64,000 bases of DNA, taken from Corynebacterium halotolerans (GTDB taxonomy: Bacteria; Actinomycetota; Actinomycetes; Mycobacteriales; Mycobacteriaceae). Shown piece after piece: positions 47,737 to 57,662 of this stretch. The notes under the pieces are model-generated. The model was not told where the DNA came from, made no database searches, and was given only the letters and a program-made list of their open reading frames with translations. Made by a program: the position numbers and the translations under genes. Where the stretch lies: the NCBI RefSeq assembly GCF_001056295.1, contig NZ_JVMD01000024.1, positions 1 to 64,000 on the forward strand. Reading direction: 5' to 3'. The first letter of the stretch is position 1. Every line of letters starts with the position of its first letter.

Positions 47737-49337
47737 CCGCCGCCGCCCCGGGGGCCGTCGAACCCGGCCATCTCTACGGCGTGGGGCTGGGCCCCGGCGA
47801 TCCGGGCCTGATCACCCGCCGCGGCGCGGACGTCATCGCCTCCGCCGACGTCGTCGCCTTTCACGCGGGCCCGCACGGGCGCTCGACCGCGCGGCGCATC
47901 GCGGCGGAGCTTCTCGGCGCCCGCCCGGAACCCGCCATCGAGGAACTGCTGGTCTACCCCGTCACCAGGGGCGGCGGGGACGACGGCGGGTACGCCGAGG
48001 CCATGGGCGCCTTCTACGCCGAAGCCACGCGGCGGCTGGCCGACCACCTCGCCGCGGGCCGGTCGGTGGCGGTGCTCTCGCTCGGCGACCCGATGCTCTA
48101 CAGCTCCTACCAGCATCTGCACCGCGCGCTGGAGGGCGATTTCCCCGCCCACGTCATCCCCGGCGTGCCCAGCGTCACCGCCGCGGCCTGCGAACTGGCC
48201 ACTCCCCTGGCGGAAGGCGGGGACATCCTGTCGATCCTGCCCGCCACCGCCGGCCGCGAGCGCCTCGAGGCGGCGGCGAAGGCGGCCGACTGCCTGGTGA
48301 TCATGAAGCTCGGCGGCCACGTCGACGAGGTCCGCGAGGTTCTCCGCGGCGCGGGGATGCTCGACCGGGCGCGCGTCGTCGTCCGCGCCACGATGGGCGA
48401 CGGCTGGTCCGCACCGCTCGACGCCGTCGATCCGGCGGACGTGCCCTACTTCTCGGTGGTCGTCGTGGGCGCGACGCCCGCGGAGGGGCCGGACACCGGC
48501 GTGCGCGTCGCCTCCCGCATCGGCGGTGCCGAGGCGGAATCCACCCCGGCCGGCATGGGCGAAGTCGTCGTCATCGGCCTGGGGCCCGGCCCCGACCGCT
48601 GGCTCACCCCCGAAGCCGCCGCCGAACTGGAGCGGGCCACCGACGTCGTCGGCTACAGCACCTACGTCGCCCGCGTGCCCGACCGCCCCGGCCAGACCAA
48701 GCACATGTCCGACAACCGCGTCGAGGGCGAGCGCGCCGCGATGGCTCTGGACCTCGCCAAGTCCGGCGCCCGCGTCGCCGTGGTCAGCTCCGGCGACGCC
48801 GGGGTGTTCGCCATGGCCGCCGCCGTGCTGGAAACCGCCGACGACGACCCCTGGCGCGACGTGCCCGTGCGCATCGTGCCCGGCATGACCGCCGCCCAGG
48901 CCGTCGCCAGCCGCGTCGGCGCCCCGCTGGGACACGACTTCGCCATGCTCTCGCTGTCGGACCGCCTCAAGCCGTGGGCGATCGTCGAAAAGCGCCTGCG
49001 TGCCGTCCTCGGCGCGGACATGGCCTTCGCGGTGTACAACCCGGCGTCGAAGACGCGGCGCGCGCAGGTCGTGGCGCTGCGCGAGCTCGTCGCCGAGTAC
49101 CGCGACCCCGAAACGCCCGTCGTCGTCGCCCGCGCGGTCGGCGCGCCGGAGGAAAAGGTCACGGTCACCACCGTCGCCGACCTCGACCCGGAGGTCGTGG
49201 ACATGCGGACCATGCTCATCGTCGGCGCGTCGTCGACCCGCGCCTACGACGCCGTCGACGGCGTGCGCGTGTTCACCGCCCGCCACTACGGCGGCGGCGG
49301 ATTCGCGGGAACCGGGGCGCTCGGCGGGGATCGCTGA
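47733..49337 (+). CDS. cobIJ: Fused precorrin-2 C20- and precorrin-3B C17-methyltransferase
   Basis: 534 residues from GTG 47733, overlapping the cobH stop. Two complete tetrapyrrole methylase domains. The CobI half has YGVGLGPGDPGLITRRG (about 15), SLGDPMLYSSYQ and VIPGVPSVTAAA. The CobJ half has VIGLGPGPDRWLTPEA (about 285), SSGDAGVFAMA and VIPGMTAAQAV variants. It uses SAM for the two ring methylations on either side of the CobG step. The fusion is known in mycobacteria. Ends 62 bases before a HAD phosphatase gene with its own -10 element. Confidence 0.96.
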   Translation: MTAAAPGAVEPGHLYGVGLGPGDPGLITRRGADVIASADVVAFHAGPHGRSTARRIAAELLGARPEPAIEELLVYPVTRGGGDDGGYAEAMGAFYAEATRRLADHLAAGRSVAVLSLGDPMLYSSYQHLHRALEGDFPAHVIPGVPSVTAAACELATPLAEGGDILSILPATAGRERLEAAAKAADCLVIMKLGGHVDEVREVLRGAGMLDRARVVVRATMGDGWSAPLDAVDPADVPYFSVVVVGATPAEGPDTGVRVASRIGGAEAESTPAGMGEVVVIGLGPGPDRWLTPEAAAELERATDVVGYSTYVARVPDRPGQTKHMSDNRVEGERAAMALDLAKSGARVAVVSSGDAGVFAMAAAVLETADDDPWRDVPVRIVPGMTAAQAVASRVGAPLGHDFAMLSLSDRLKPWAIVEKRLRAVLGADMAFAVYNPASKTRRAQVVALRELVAEYRDPETPVVVARAVGAPEEKVTVTTVADLDPEVVDMRTMLIVGASSTRAYDAVDGVRVFTARHYGGGGFAGTGALGGDR

Positions 49338-49399
49338 GGCGGACGGCCGGGGCCTTCGGTGCGGGCGTCGGCCCGGGCGCGGCGGGTACCATCCGGGCC

Positions 49400-50005
49400 A
49401 TGACTTACTGGCTCTTCGACATCGATGGCACCCTCGTCGACTCGACCCCGGCGGTCGAACGGGCGTGGCGGACGTGGGCGTCGGAAAACGGCGTCGACGG
49501 CGATGAGATCATGCGCGTGAGCCACGGCCGGCGCACCGAGGACACGCTCGCGGACTTCCTCCCGCCGGAGCAGGTCGCGCCCGCGTACCGGCGCATGGAG
49601 GAACTGGAGATGTCCGACCTCGACTCCGTCGTGGCCCTGCCCGGCGCCGCCGATCTGCTGGAGTCGCTGCCCCGCGACCGCTGGGCCGCGGTGACGTCCG
49701 GCGCCCGGGAGCTCATGCGCGCCCGGCTCAACGCCGCCGGATTGCCCGTGCCCGACGTGCTGATCACCGCGGAGGACGTCGAGCAGGGCAAACCCGACCC
49801 GACGGGGTATCTCCTCGCCGCCGGGCGCCTGGGCGCGGAACCGTCGCAATGCGTGGTCGTGGAAGATGCGCCCGCCGGTTTGGAGGCGGGCACCCGCGCC
49901 GGGTGCCGCGTCATCGCCGTGGCGACGTCCCACGCGCCCGAGCAGTTGGCGGGCCACGAGGTCATCGCCGATCTGACGCAGCTTCCCGACGACCTGCGGC
50001 CGTAG
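49400..50005 (+). CDS. HAD-family phosphatase
   Basis: 201 residues. Motif I FDIDGTLVDSTPA (Asp nucleophile at about 7), motif II VTSGAR, motif III lysine in EQGKPDP and motif IV VVEDAPAGLEAG define a beta-phosphoglucomutase/sugar-phosphatase-like HAD enzyme. The substrate is probably a small phosphorylated metabolite such as a polyol phosphate. ATG 49400 lies 7 bases after TACCAT (leaderless type). It sits between cobIJ and the convergent cobK, where M. tuberculosis has unrelated genes, so it is unlikely to be a cobalamin gene. Confidence 0.92.
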   Translation: MTYWLFDIDGTLVDSTPAVERAWRTWASENGVDGDEIMRVSHGRRTEDTLADFLPPEQVAPAYRRMEELEMSDLDSVVALPGAADLLESLPRDRWAAVTSGARELMRARLNAAGLPVPDVLITAEDVEQGKPDPTGYLLAAGRLGAEPSQCVVVEDAPAGLEAGTRAGCRVIAVATSHAPEQLAGHEVIADLTQLPDDLRP

Positions 50006-50052
50006 CGCGCGACGACACTGCGCCATGGCCTTCCGGCCGCCGCTCCCTCCGG

Positions 50053-50141
50053 CGGCTCCGTCCCCTCAGACGACTCCGTCCCCTCAGGCGACTCTGCTGC
50101 CTCAGGTAACTCCGTCCCTCCGGCGGCTCCGTCCCCTCAGA
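50053..50141. repeat. 18-bp tandem repeat, five units, reaching the cobK stop codon
   Basis: Units of the type CGACTCCGTCCCCTCAGG run from 50053 to 50141 with one unit a base short. The last unit contains the cobK stop codon (50137-50139). It fills most of the gap between the convergent HAD and cobK genes; no T-run or hairpin terminator is seen there. Confidence 0.8.
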
Positions 50142-50880
50142 CGCGGCCGCGCGTCACCGCGTCGAAGGCCCGGTCGACGGTGTCGGCGACGTAGGCGATG
50201 TCCTTGCCGGGCAGTTCCGGGCGCTGGACCATGATCACCGGCTTGCGCAGGTCGCGGGCCGCCTCGATCTTGGCGTGGGTCTGCGCCCCGCCGGAGTTCT
50301 TGGTCACCAGGCAGTCTACGGCGTAGTCCCGCATGAGCTTGCGCTCGCCTGCGACGTCGAAGGGGCCGCGCGACAGCAGCACCTTCCGGTTGCGCGGCAG
50401 CGGACCGGTGGGCTGGTCGACGCAGCGGATCAAGTACCGGCCCTTGTCGTCGGCGGCGAAGTGCGACAGCTGTTGCCGGCCGATGGTCAGGAACGGAGCG
50501 GCGAACCTCGTCCGGGCCAATTCGGCGGCCGCCTCCATGTCGGGCACCTCCAGCCAGTGGTCCCCGCGCTCCTTTTCCCACGCGGGCCGGTGCAGCGCGA
50601 CCAGGGGCAGGCCGGTGGCGCGCGCCGCTTCCGCCGCCGACGCGCTGATGCGTTCGGCGAAGGGGTGGGTGGCGTCGACGATGACCTCGGTGGCGTCGGA
50701 AAGCAGCCACCGGGCCAGGCCCGCCGGGCCTCCGAAGCCGCCGATGCGCACGTGCCCGACGGGCAGTTTCGGTTCCGCGACGCGCCCGGCCAGCGACGAC
50801 GTCACGTGCCACCCGGCGTCGACCAGGCGCTTGGCCAATTGCCGGGCTTCGCCGGTGCCGCCGAGGATCAGTGCCCGCAC
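50137..50880 (-). CDS. cobK: Precorrin-6A reductase
   Basis: 247 residues from GTG 50880. [17 protein letters not shown] is the NADPH-binding start of CobK/CbiJ, followed by [20 protein letters not shown] and [14 protein letters not shown], both conserved in the family. It reduces precorrin-6A to dihydro-precorrin-6 with NADPH. The first 13 bases overlap the end of cobM. Last gene of the operon M24 peptidase-SDR-cobL-cobM-cobK. Confidence 0.95.
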   Translation of the reverse strand: MRALILGGTGEARQLAKRLVDAGWHVTSSLAGRVAEPKLPVGHVRIGGFGGPAGLARWLLSDATEVIVDATHPFAERISASAAEAARATGLPLVALHRPAWEKERGDHWLEVPDMEAAAELARTRFAAPFLTIGRQQLSHFAADDKGRYLIRCVDQPTGPLPRNRKVLLSRGPFDVAGERKLMRDYAVDCLVTKNSGGAQTHAKIEAARDLRKPVIMVQRPELPGKDIAYVADTVDRAFDAVTRGRV

Positions 50881-51641
50881 GTCAGGGTCCTCCCCTCGGC
50901 GTCGCGGGGGCGGCCGTCGGAATAGAGGTAGCTGTCCGGGAAACCCTCGGCGCCGAGCACGCGGCCGACGACGATGACGGCCGTGCGGGTCACGCCGGCG
51001 TCCTTCACCTGGCCGGCGATGTCCGCGAGGGTGCCGCGCAGGATCGTCTCCTCCGGCCGCGACGCGAAGGCCACCACGGCCACGGGGCAGTCGGCGCCGT
51101 AGTTCGGCTCCAATTCCGCGACGACGCGGTCGATGTCGTGCGCCGCCAGGTGGATGCACAGGGTCGCGCCGGTGCGGCCGAAGTTCTCCAGCGTCTCGCC
51201 TTCCGGCATCGCCGACGCGCGGCCGGAGACGCGGGTGAGGATGACCGACTGCCCCACCGTCGGCACCGTCAGCTCGTGGCCCAGCGCCGCGGCGACGGCC
51301 GAGAACGACGCCACGCCGGGCACGATCTCGTAGTCGATGCCCAGGGCGGTCAGGCGGCGGGCTTGCTCGGCCAGCGCCGACCACACGGACGGGTCGCCGG
51401 ACTGCAGCCGGGCGACGTCCTTGCCCTCGTCGTGGGCCCGGGAGATCACCGCGATGATGTCCTCCAGCGGCATCCGCGCGGTGTTGACCACCTCCGCCCC
51501 CTCGGGGCAGTTGGCCAGCACCTCCGGCGGCACGATCGACCCGGCGTACAGGCACACCGGGCAGGACCTGATCAGGCGGTCGGCGCGCAGCGTCAGCAAG
51601 TCGGCCGCCCCCGGCCCGGCCCCGATGAAGTACACGGTCAC
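50868..51641 (-). CDS. cobM: Precorrin-4 C11-methyltransferase
   Basis: 257 residues from GTG 51641 (start [20 protein letters not shown]). Tetrapyrrole methylase motifs: [26 protein letters not shown], and [15 protein letters not shown]. It transfers a SAM methyl group to C11. The GTG overlaps the cobL TGA (GTGA) and its own stop overlaps cobK, so the three genes are translationally coupled. Confidence 0.95.
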   Translation of the reverse strand: MTVYFIGAGPGAADLLTLRADRLIRSCPVCLYAGSIVPPEVLANCPEGAEVVNTARMPLEDIIAVISRAHDEGKDVARLQSGDPSVWSALAEQARRLTALGIDYEIVPGVASFSAVAAALGHELTVPTVGQSVILTRVSGRASAMPEGETLENFGRTGATLCIHLAAHDIDRVVAELEPNYGADCPVAVVAFASRPEETILRGTLADIAGQVKDAGVTRTAVIVVGRVLGAEGFPDSYLYSDGRPRDAEGRTLTCGH

Positions 51642-53029
51642 TGGTTCTGCTCTCCTTCCGCGCCCCTGCGGGCGGTTCCTTCCGCATCGGCCGGTCCGGC
51701 CGGGGCCCCGCCTGCGGCATTGCTTTGCGACGGCCCGTCCACGACCCATTGGACCACCGGCAGCGCCGGCCGCCAGGCCGTGAACGATCCAACCCTACCG
51801 GCGCGTTCCACGCCGATCCGGTGCACCTCGCCGCCGAAGCGCGACCGGGCGTCCCACAGGACCGCCTCCGATTCGATCGTGACCGTGTTGGCCACCAGCC
51901 GCCCGCCCGGCGCGAGCGCGTCCACGCAGGCGTCGATCATGCCCTCGGCGGTGAGCCCGCCGCCGATGAAGATCGCGTCGGGTGCGACGCGGTGGGCGTC
52001 GGCAAGCGGGGCGAGGGCCTCCGGCGCACTGCCGTGGATGACCTCGACTCCGCCGGACAGGTTCGCGGCGTTGGCCCGGATGCGTTCGGCGCGGGTGGCG
52101 TCGCGCTCGATGCAGATGGCGCGGCCGCCGTGGCGCGCCCATTCGATGGCGATGGAGCCGGTGCCGCCGCCGACGTCCCACAACAGCGCGCCGGGGCGCG
52201 GGCCGAGGGCTGCGACGGTGAGCTCGCGGATGGGGCTCTTGGTCAGCTGGCCGTCGGTGTCGAAGGCCTCGTCGGGGAGCCAGGCGCGGGAGGGGCCGGA
52301 CGGTTCGACGGCGAGGATGGTCAGGTCGCCGGCGGGCGTCGGCGGGTGCGCGGCGGTCCCCCGCGCGATGGATTCGGGGTATGGCCCGGCCTCGCCGCCG
52401 CCGGCGTTGGTCAGCGCGGTGAGCACCGAGTCGGGGCGGTCGGACAGCGCGTCGGCGACGTGGGCCACCGAATCCGCGCCGCGGCACAGGACCAGGAAGG
52501 GCCGTCCGGCGTCGGCGAGGGGCACGACGGCGCCGGCGCCCTCGCGGCCGGCGAGACCGGTGACCAGAGAGACCACCGGCGTGCGGTCGAGCGCCCACCC
52601 CAGCCGGGCGCACGCCAGCGACGCCGACGACGGCGCGGGGAACACCTCGATGGCATCGGCGCCGAGTTCGCGCACCAGCGTCGTGCCGATGCCGTGGAAC
52701 ATGGGGTCGCCGCTGGCCAGGATCACGTCGCCGGACGGGTCGAGGTCGGCGAGTACCTCGCCCCAGCGCCGCCAGTAGCCCTCGGGCCACGTGGCGCGTT
52801 CGGCGGTGATCGGCGGGGCGGTGGCGTAGGAGGCGGTGGCGTCGGGGTTGTCGGGTTTGTCGGGGCCGCCGGGGGAATTGAAGGAGGATTCCCCGACGTC
52901 GAGAAGCTCGAGCTGCCGGGGCGCGCCGATGATGCGCCGCGCGTCGGCGAGCACGGCCCGGGCGCGCGCCGTCAACCCGTCGAGGCCGTCGCAGCCGATG
53001 CCGACGACGCGGAGGCGGGTGCGCGTCAT
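51638..53029 (-). CDS. cobL: Precorrin-6Y C5,15-methyltransferase (decarboxylating)
   Basis: 463 residues from ATG 53029, four bases inside the SDR gene's end. The N-terminal CbiE-type methylase domain has [12 protein letters not shown] and [15 protein letters not shown]. The C-terminal CbiT-type domain (about 255-430) has the SAM motif [18 protein letters not shown] and decarboxylates the acetate at C12. Together they methylate C5 and C15. A 25-residue Asn/Pro/Asp loop follows residue 50, and a Gly/Ala/Glu-rich tail follows the CbiT domain; neither is typical. Confidence 0.95.
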   Translation of the reverse strand: MTRTRLRVVGIGCDGLDGLTARARAVLADARRIIGAPRQLELLDVGESSFNSPGGPDKPDNPDATASYATAPPITAERATWPEGYWRRWGEVLADLDPSGDVILASGDPMFHGIGTTLVRELGADAIEVFPAPSSASLACARLGWALDRTPVVSLVTGLAGREGAGAVVPLADAGRPFLVLCRGADSVAHVADALSDRPDSVLTALTNAGGGEAGPYPESIARGTAAHPPTPAGDLTILAVEPSGPSRAWLPDEAFDTDGQLTKSPIRELTVAALGPRPGALLWDVGGGTGSIAIEWARHGGRAICIERDATRAERIRANAANLSGGVEVIHGSAPEALAPLADAHRVAPDAIFIGGGLTAEGMIDACVDALAPGGRLVANTVTIESEAVLWDARSRFGGEVHRIGVERAGRVGSFTAWRPALPVVQWVVDGPSQSNAAGGAPAGPADAEGTARRGAEGEQNQ

Positions 53030-53790
53030 CGCGGCATCTTCCTCCAGATGAACCGCGGCGCGAACCGGGTGGCGTGCGCCAGGACGCCGAGGCGGGCGGG
53101 AATCCACACGTCGAGCTTGCGGCCATCGAGCGCGGTCACCGACGCCTCGGCGACCTGCGCCGGCGTCGACGACATGGGGGCGGGCTTCATGCCTTCTGTC
53201 ATGCGGCCGATGACGAAGCCGGGGCGCGCGATGGTCAACTGCACCGGTTCGCCGTGGAGGCGGTCCTGCATCCCCTGCAGGAAACCGTCGAGCCCGGCCT
53301 TCGCGGAGCCGTACACGTAGTTCGCGCGGCGCACGCGGGAGCCGGCGATGGAGGAAAACGCGAGGATCCGGCCGGCCACCCCGTCGCGCACGGGCAGTTC
53401 GCCGGTGGCGGCGGCCGCCGACATGCGCGCGACGAGCTCGGTGGCGATGGCCGCGTGCGCGGTGAAGTCGGTGTGGATGACCCGCGCGGCGGCCGCCCCG
53501 GAGGTTTCGCATTCGGCCTGGTCGCCGAGGATGCCGAAGGCGATGACGGCGGTGTCCACCGGGCCGTGCGCCCATGCCTCGTCGAGGACCCGGCCGTGCG
53601 ACTCGAGGTCGTCGGCGTCGAAGCGCACGCGGTGGACGGCCACGGCCCCGGAGTCGGTGAGGCGCTTGGCGATGTCGTCGAGCGCCTCGACCCGCCGCGC
53701 GGCCAGCGTCACGGTGTTGTGGTTGGCCAGGCGCGCGGCGACCTCGCCGCCGATTTCGCTGGTGCCGCCCAGGACGAGCACGTGCCCCAT
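53026..53790 (-). CDS. Short-chain dehydrogenase (DprE2-like)
   Basis: 254 residues: NAD(P)-binding VLVLGGTSEIGGEVA at the N-terminus, AFSSIAGSRVRRANYVYGSAKAG with the catalytic Ser, Tyr and Lys (Y-x3-K), and IARPGFVIGRMTEGMKPAPM. It resembles decaprenylphosphoryl-keto-ribose reductase DprE2 and the mycobacterial SDR found next to cobL (Rv2073c, from memory). The ATG follows the M24 peptidase stop with no gap, and its end overlaps cobL. No known cobalamin step needs it, so its function in this operon is open. Confidence 0.88.
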   Translation of the reverse strand: MGHVLVLGGTSEIGGEVAARLANHNTVTLAARRVEALDDIAKRLTDSGAVAVHRVRFDADDLESHGRVLDEAWAHGPVDTAVIAFGILGDQAECETSGAAAARVIHTDFTAHAAIATELVARMSAAAATGELPVRDGVAGRILAFSSIAGSRVRRANYVYGSAKAGLDGFLQGMQDRLHGEPVQLTIARPGFVIGRMTEGMKPAPMSSTPAQVAEASVTALDGRKLDVWIPARLGVLAHATRFAPRFIWRKMPR

Positions 53791-54981
53791 CTACTTCTCC
53801 CCCGTCTCTCGCGTGACCGATTCCCCCGCCACGACCAGCTCGTGCGGACCCCGGTTCAACGGCTCGCAGCCGTCTTCGGTGACCACGACGATGTCCTCCA
53901 GCCGCATGCCGAAGTCTCCCTCGAAGTACAGGCCGGGCTCGACGGAAAACGCCATGCCCGGTTCGAGCACCAGGTCGTTGCCCTCCATGATGAAGGGCTC
54001 CTCGTGCAGGCTCAGCCCGATGCCGTGGCCGGTGCGGTGGATGAAGGCGTCCCCGTGCCCGGCGGCCGCGATGGCCCCGCGGGCGGTGGCGTCGATCGAC
54101 GCGGCGGTCACGCCCGGGCGCACCGCGGCGACCGCGGCTTCCTGGGCGGCGCGGAGAACTTCCCAGGCCTCGGCGGCGCGTTGCGGCGCCTCGCCGATGA
54201 CGTAGGTGCGGGTGCAATCCGAGTGGTACCCCACGCCCCACGTGCCGCCGATGTCGACGACCACGACGTCACCGTCGTCAAGCTTCTTGTCCGAAAACGC
54301 GTGGTGGGGATTCGCGCCGTTGGGGCCCGAACCGACGATGACGAAGTCGACCGCCGAGTGGCCCTCCTCCAGGATCGCGGCGGAAAGCTCGTCGGCGACC
54401 TCGGCCTCGGTGCGGCCGGGGCGCAGCATGCCCGGCACGCGGGCGTGGACGCGGTCGATGGCGGCGGCGGCGTCGCGCAGCTCGGCGACCTCGGCGTCGT
54501 CCTTGCGCATGAACAGCTCGCGCAGCGTCTCCCCCGCCAGCACCGCCTTCGCGCCGGTGAGCTCCAGCAACGGCAGCAGGTGGTCGGCGGTCAGCGACGC
54601 GCCGACGCCCAGCACCCCGGGCGCCCCGCCGGAACCGGCCGCCATGCCCAGCGCCTCGGCGACGAGCCGGTGCGGATTCTCGCCGTCGGCCCACAGCACC
54701 ACGTCGACGTCGAGATCCGGCACCGCCGACGCCGGCAGATCGCCGCGTTCGACGGCGGGCAGGACCAGCACCGGCCGGGCCGCCTCCCCTTCCCCGGGCT
54801 TCGCGGCGGGCACCGCCAGCGCCGTCAGCCGTTCATGCGAGCTGACCTTCGACCCGATGAGGTACTCCAGGTCGGGCCCCGTGCCGAAAACCAGGCCCCC
54901 GATGCCGCGGTCGGCGGCGAGTTCGGAGGCGCGGGCCAGGCGGCGGGAATAGACGTCCGATGGGAAGAGTGATTCGGTCAT
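53791..54981 (-). CDS. M24-family metallopeptidase (Xaa-Pro dipeptidase type)
   Basis: 396 residues: N-terminal creatinase-like domain (about 1-160), then the pita-bread catalytic domain. Metal ligands are visible: [21 protein letters not shown] (two Asp), [16 protein letters not shown] (His), [14 protein letters not shown] (Glu) and MRLEDIVVV (Glu). It probably cleaves Xaa-Pro dipeptides in the cytoplasm. ATG 54981 is 7 bases from TATCGT (leaderless type). It heads the operon containing the SDR and cobL-cobM-cobK, and is divergent from the esterase gene 39 bases away. Confidence 0.93.
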   Translation of the reverse strand: MTESLFPSDVYSRRLARASELAADRGIGGLVFGTGPDLEYLIGSKVSSHERLTALAVPAAKPGEGEAARPVLVLPAVERGDLPASAVPDLDVDVVLWADGENPHRLVAEALGMAAGSGGAPGVLGVGASLTADHLLPLLELTGAKAVLAGETLRELFMRKDDAEVAELRDAAAAIDRVHARVPGMLRPGRTEAEVADELSAAILEEGHSAVDFVIVGSGPNGANPHHAFSDKKLDDGDVVVVDIGGTWGVGYHSDCTRTYVIGEAPQRAAEAWEVLRAAQEAAVAAVRPGVTAASIDATARGAIAAAGHGDAFIHRTGHGIGLSLHEEPFIMEGNDLVLEPGMAFSVEPGLYFEGDFGMRLEDIVVVTEDGCEPLNRGPHELVVAGESVTRETGEK

Positions 54982-55020
54982 ATCGCCCACGATAACCCCG
55001 GGCGACGGTATTTTGATGGC

Positions 55021-56106
55021 ATGAACCACCGCCCCGACCCGTTGACCAGGATCATCGCGAGGGCAGGGCGCGGCATCATGGCGCTGCCGGCGCCGGTGCT
55101 GCGTCTGGTCGCCCGGCCGCCGCGCAATGGGCGGGGGTATCTGCTGGACGCGGACGTGGCGATGTCGCTGGCCATGCTCGAGCGCCTCGGGCCGGCGAAG
55201 GGCATCCGGGAGGTTCCGGCCGCCAGGGCGCGCAAGGGACTGGACCGCGAGGCGTACCTCGCGGCCGGGCCGCGGCCGAAGATCCGCACCCGCGAGGAAA
55301 CCATCGCCGGCGTCGGCGTGCGCAGGTACTTCGGTTTTCCGCTTGCCGACGCCACCGCGCCCGTCGTCATGTATCTCCATGGGGGCGGCTGGGCGCTGGG
55401 ATCCCTGGATTCGCACGACGCCCCGTGCCTGCGCCTGGCCGAGGCCGCCGGCGTCGACGTGGTCTCCGTGGATTACCGGCTGGCGCCGGAGCACCCCTTC
55501 CCGGCGGGGCTCGACGACGCCATGGCCGTGTACGCCGCGCTGGTGGGCGACGGTCCGGGGCCGCACCGCCGCGTGGCGGTCATGGGCGACTCCGCCGGCG
55601 CGAACCTCGCCGCCGCCGTGTGCCTGGAGGCCAAGCGCCTCGGGCTGCCGCAGCCGGCGCTGCAGGGCCTGATCGTGCCGGTGACCGACGTCGCCGCGTG
55701 GATCGGCGGCCGCGACGCCTGGACCGGAAGCGGCCGCGAGTTCGAGACGGGGTATTTCCTCGCCTCCGCCGACATGGCCGGGTTCGCCGACCTCTACATC
55801 GGCGACGGCACGCGGGATTCGGCCTCGCCGGAGCTCGCCGTGGATCCGAGGGTGTCGCCGCTGTACGCCGAAGACCTCTCCGGGCTCGCCCCCGCGTTCG
55901 TCGCGCTGGCCGGGTTCGACCCGCTGCGCGACGAGGGCGAGGCCTACGCCGCCCGCCTCGCCGACGCCGGCGTGCCCGTGACCGTGAAAATGCACCGCGG
56001 CCTGGTCCACCCCTTCCTCAACTCCCCCGGCCTGTGGCGCGCCTCGCGCCGGGCCATCGACGAACTCGCCGGCGCCGTGCGCCTGGCCCTGGAGGTCCGA
56101 CAGTGA
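55021..56106 (+). CDS. Alpha/beta hydrolase, hormone-sensitive-lipase (HSL) family
   Basis: 361 residues. [12 protein letters not shown] (oxyanion hole HGGG, about 120), [21 protein letters not shown] (nucleophile Ser in GDSAG, about 190), [12 protein letters not shown] (Asp) and HRGLVHPF (His) define the HSL esterase/lipase family. The N-terminal ~85 residues form the cap. It hydrolyses short- to medium-chain esters, probably intracellularly, as no signal peptide is seen. ATG 55021 is 6 bases after TATTTT. The stop overlaps the GTG of the next SDR gene. Confidence 0.93.
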   Translation: MNHRPDPLTRIIARAGRGIMALPAPVLRLVARPPRNGRGYLLDADVAMSLAMLERLGPAKGIREVPAARARKGLDREAYLAAGPRPKIRTREETIAGVGVRRYFGFPLADATAPVVMYLHGGGWALGSLDSHDAPCLRLAEAAGVDVVSVDYRLAPEHPFPAGLDDAMAVYAALVGDGPGPHRRVAVMGDSAGANLAAAVCLEAKRLGLPQPALQGLIVPVTDVAAWIGGRDAWTGSGREFETGYFLASADMAGFADLYIGDGTRDSASPELAVDPRVSPLYAEDLSGLAPAFVALAGFDPLRDEGEAYAARLADAGVPVTVKMHRGLVHPFLNSPGLWRASRRAIDELAGAVRLALEVRQ

Positions 56107-56996
56107 ACGACGACGCGACTGACGCACGCCCCGTGGACCCGCGCCCGCTGGCGGTGGTCACCGGCGCCGCATCCGGCATCGGCCGCGGCCTGGCCATCTC
56201 GCTGGCCGGCGACGGCTGGCGCGTGGCCATGGCCGACCGCAACGCCGCCGGGCTGGCGGACACCGCCGAAGCGGCGCGCCGGGCGGCCGGACCGGGCAAC
56301 CACCCCGTCGTCGATTCCGCCGAACTGGACATCGCCGACTTCGATGCGGTGGAGGGATGGGCGGACGGCGTCGTCGCAAAGCACGGCGCCCCGCGGGACG
56401 TGTACAACGCCGCCGGGATCTCCGTGTGGGGCGACCCGACGACGCTGCCGCACGCGAAATGGCGCGGCGTCATCGACATCAACCTGATGGGCACCATCCA
56501 CATCGTCGAGGCGTTCACCCCGTCGATGGCCGACGCCGGGCGCGGGCGGCTGGTGTGCGTGTCGTCGGCCGCCGGGATCCTCGGGCTGCCGTGGCACGGC
56601 GCGTATTCCGCGTCGAAGGCCGGGGTGCTCGGGCTGTGCGAGGTGCTGCGCTTCGACCTCGCGCCCAAGGGGATCTCCGTCCACGCCGTGGTGCCCGGTG
56701 CCGTGGACACGCCGCTGGTGCGCACCATCGACATCGACGGCATCGACCGCGACGCCCCGCGCGTGGCCAAGGCGACCAAACTGTTCCGCAACCACGCCAT
56801 CTCGCCGGCGAAGGCCGCGGCGATCATCCGCTACGAGGTCGACGCCGGCACGTACCTCATCCCCACCTCCCCCGACGTTCCGGTCGGCCGGTGGGCGCAG
56901 GTGAACATGCCGTGGGCCTACCGCGGCGCGATGAAGCTGCTCAACCGCGGCCTGCGCTGGGCCGCCGACGGCGCCGCGGACGACCGCGCGAAGTAG
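56103..56996 (+). CDS. Short-chain dehydrogenase/reductase
   Basis: 297 residues from GTG 56103 (GTGA overlap with the esterase stop). Classical [21 protein letters not shown] ([10 protein letters not shown]), catalytic Ser in [10 protein letters not shown] and YSASKAG (Tyr-x3-Lys). The extra C-terminal ~50 residues with [19 protein letters not shown] may associate with membranes. Co-transcribed with the HSL esterase, suggesting joint metabolism of a lipid or hydroxylated ester; the substrate is unknown. Confidence 0.92.
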   Translation: MNDDATDARPVDPRPLAVVTGAASGIGRGLAISLAGDGWRVAMADRNAAGLADTAEAARRAAGPGNHPVVDSAELDIADFDAVEGWADGVVAKHGAPRDVYNAAGISVWGDPTTLPHAKWRGVIDINLMGTIHIVEAFTPSMADAGRGRLVCVSSAAGILGLPWHGAYSASKAGVLGLCEVLRFDLAPKGISVHAVVPGAVDTPLVRTIDIDGIDRDAPRVAKATKLFRNHAISPAKAAAIIRYEVDAGTYLIPTSPDVPVGRWAQVNMPWAYRGAMKLLNRGLRWAADGAADDRAK

Positions 56997-57001
56997 GCGC
57001 G

Positions 57002-57598
57002 CTACCGCTTCTCGTCGGGCGGCGTGCCCAGGACGTGGAGGGCGGTGGCCAGGCCGTCGTAATGCGTGACCAGCTGCACCAGCGCCACGCATTCCCGGTC
57101 GGTCAGGTGGCGGGCCAGCTCCGCCCAGGTGGCGTCGTCGACGTCCCGCTTTGCGACGAGCTGATCCGCAACCGCGAGCATCGCCCCGCGGCGTCCGGTG
57201 AAACCGTGGTCGCGGCGGTCGACGGCGGCGATTTCCGCGTCGGTCAAGCCCGCCCTCTTGCCGATGACCCTGTGATGGTCCCGCTCGTAGTCCGCGCCGC
57301 GGCCGTGGGCGACGCGAAGGATGACCAGCTCGGTGTCCGTCCGCGACAGTTCGCCGAAGGGCATCATCATCGCCGAGTAGATGAGCCATCCGCGGAACAG
57401 GCGTTTCGCGCGGCCGATGGTTGCGAACACGCCCAGGCGGCGGCGGCCCGTGGCGCGGGCGCCGATGGCTTCGATCGCGCCGTTGAGCAGGCCCAACTGC
57501 CTGCGGCTTCCCGGGCCGGGGCGGCCGGCGGGCAACGGCGGGCTGGCGGGGCGGTCGAGGGCGGGGTCCTGGCCGCGATCGCGGGAAGTATCGTCCAT
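57002..57598 (-). CDS. Carboxymuconolactone-decarboxylase (CMD/AhpD-like) family protein
   Basis: 198 residues. The central helices SRTDTELVILRVAHGRGADYERDHHRVIGKRAGL and the C-terminal AELARHLTDRECVALVQLVTHYDGLATALHVLG match the CMD fold. The CxxC pair of AhpD is absent, so a peroxidase role is unlikely; the His residues in DYERDHH may act in catalysis. The first ~40 residues are disordered. ATG 57598 is 6 bases from TAACCT (leaderless). It follows helY on the same strand but has its own promoter element. Confidence 0.87.
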   Translation of the reverse strand: MDDTSRDRGQDPALDRPASPPLPAGRPGPGSRRQLGLLNGAIEAIGARATGRRRLGVFATIGRAKRLFRGWLIYSAMMMPFGELSRTDTELVILRVAHGRGADYERDHHRVIGKRAGLTDAEIAAVDRRDHGFTGRRGAMLAVADQLVAKRDVDDATWAELARHLTDRECVALVQLVTHYDGLATALHVLGTPPDEKR

Positions 57599-57662
57599 GA
57601 AACCAGGTTAGGCGGGCGCACCCGCGGGCGCAGCGAAACGGCTGCGCGGGCGCGGGGTGCCT

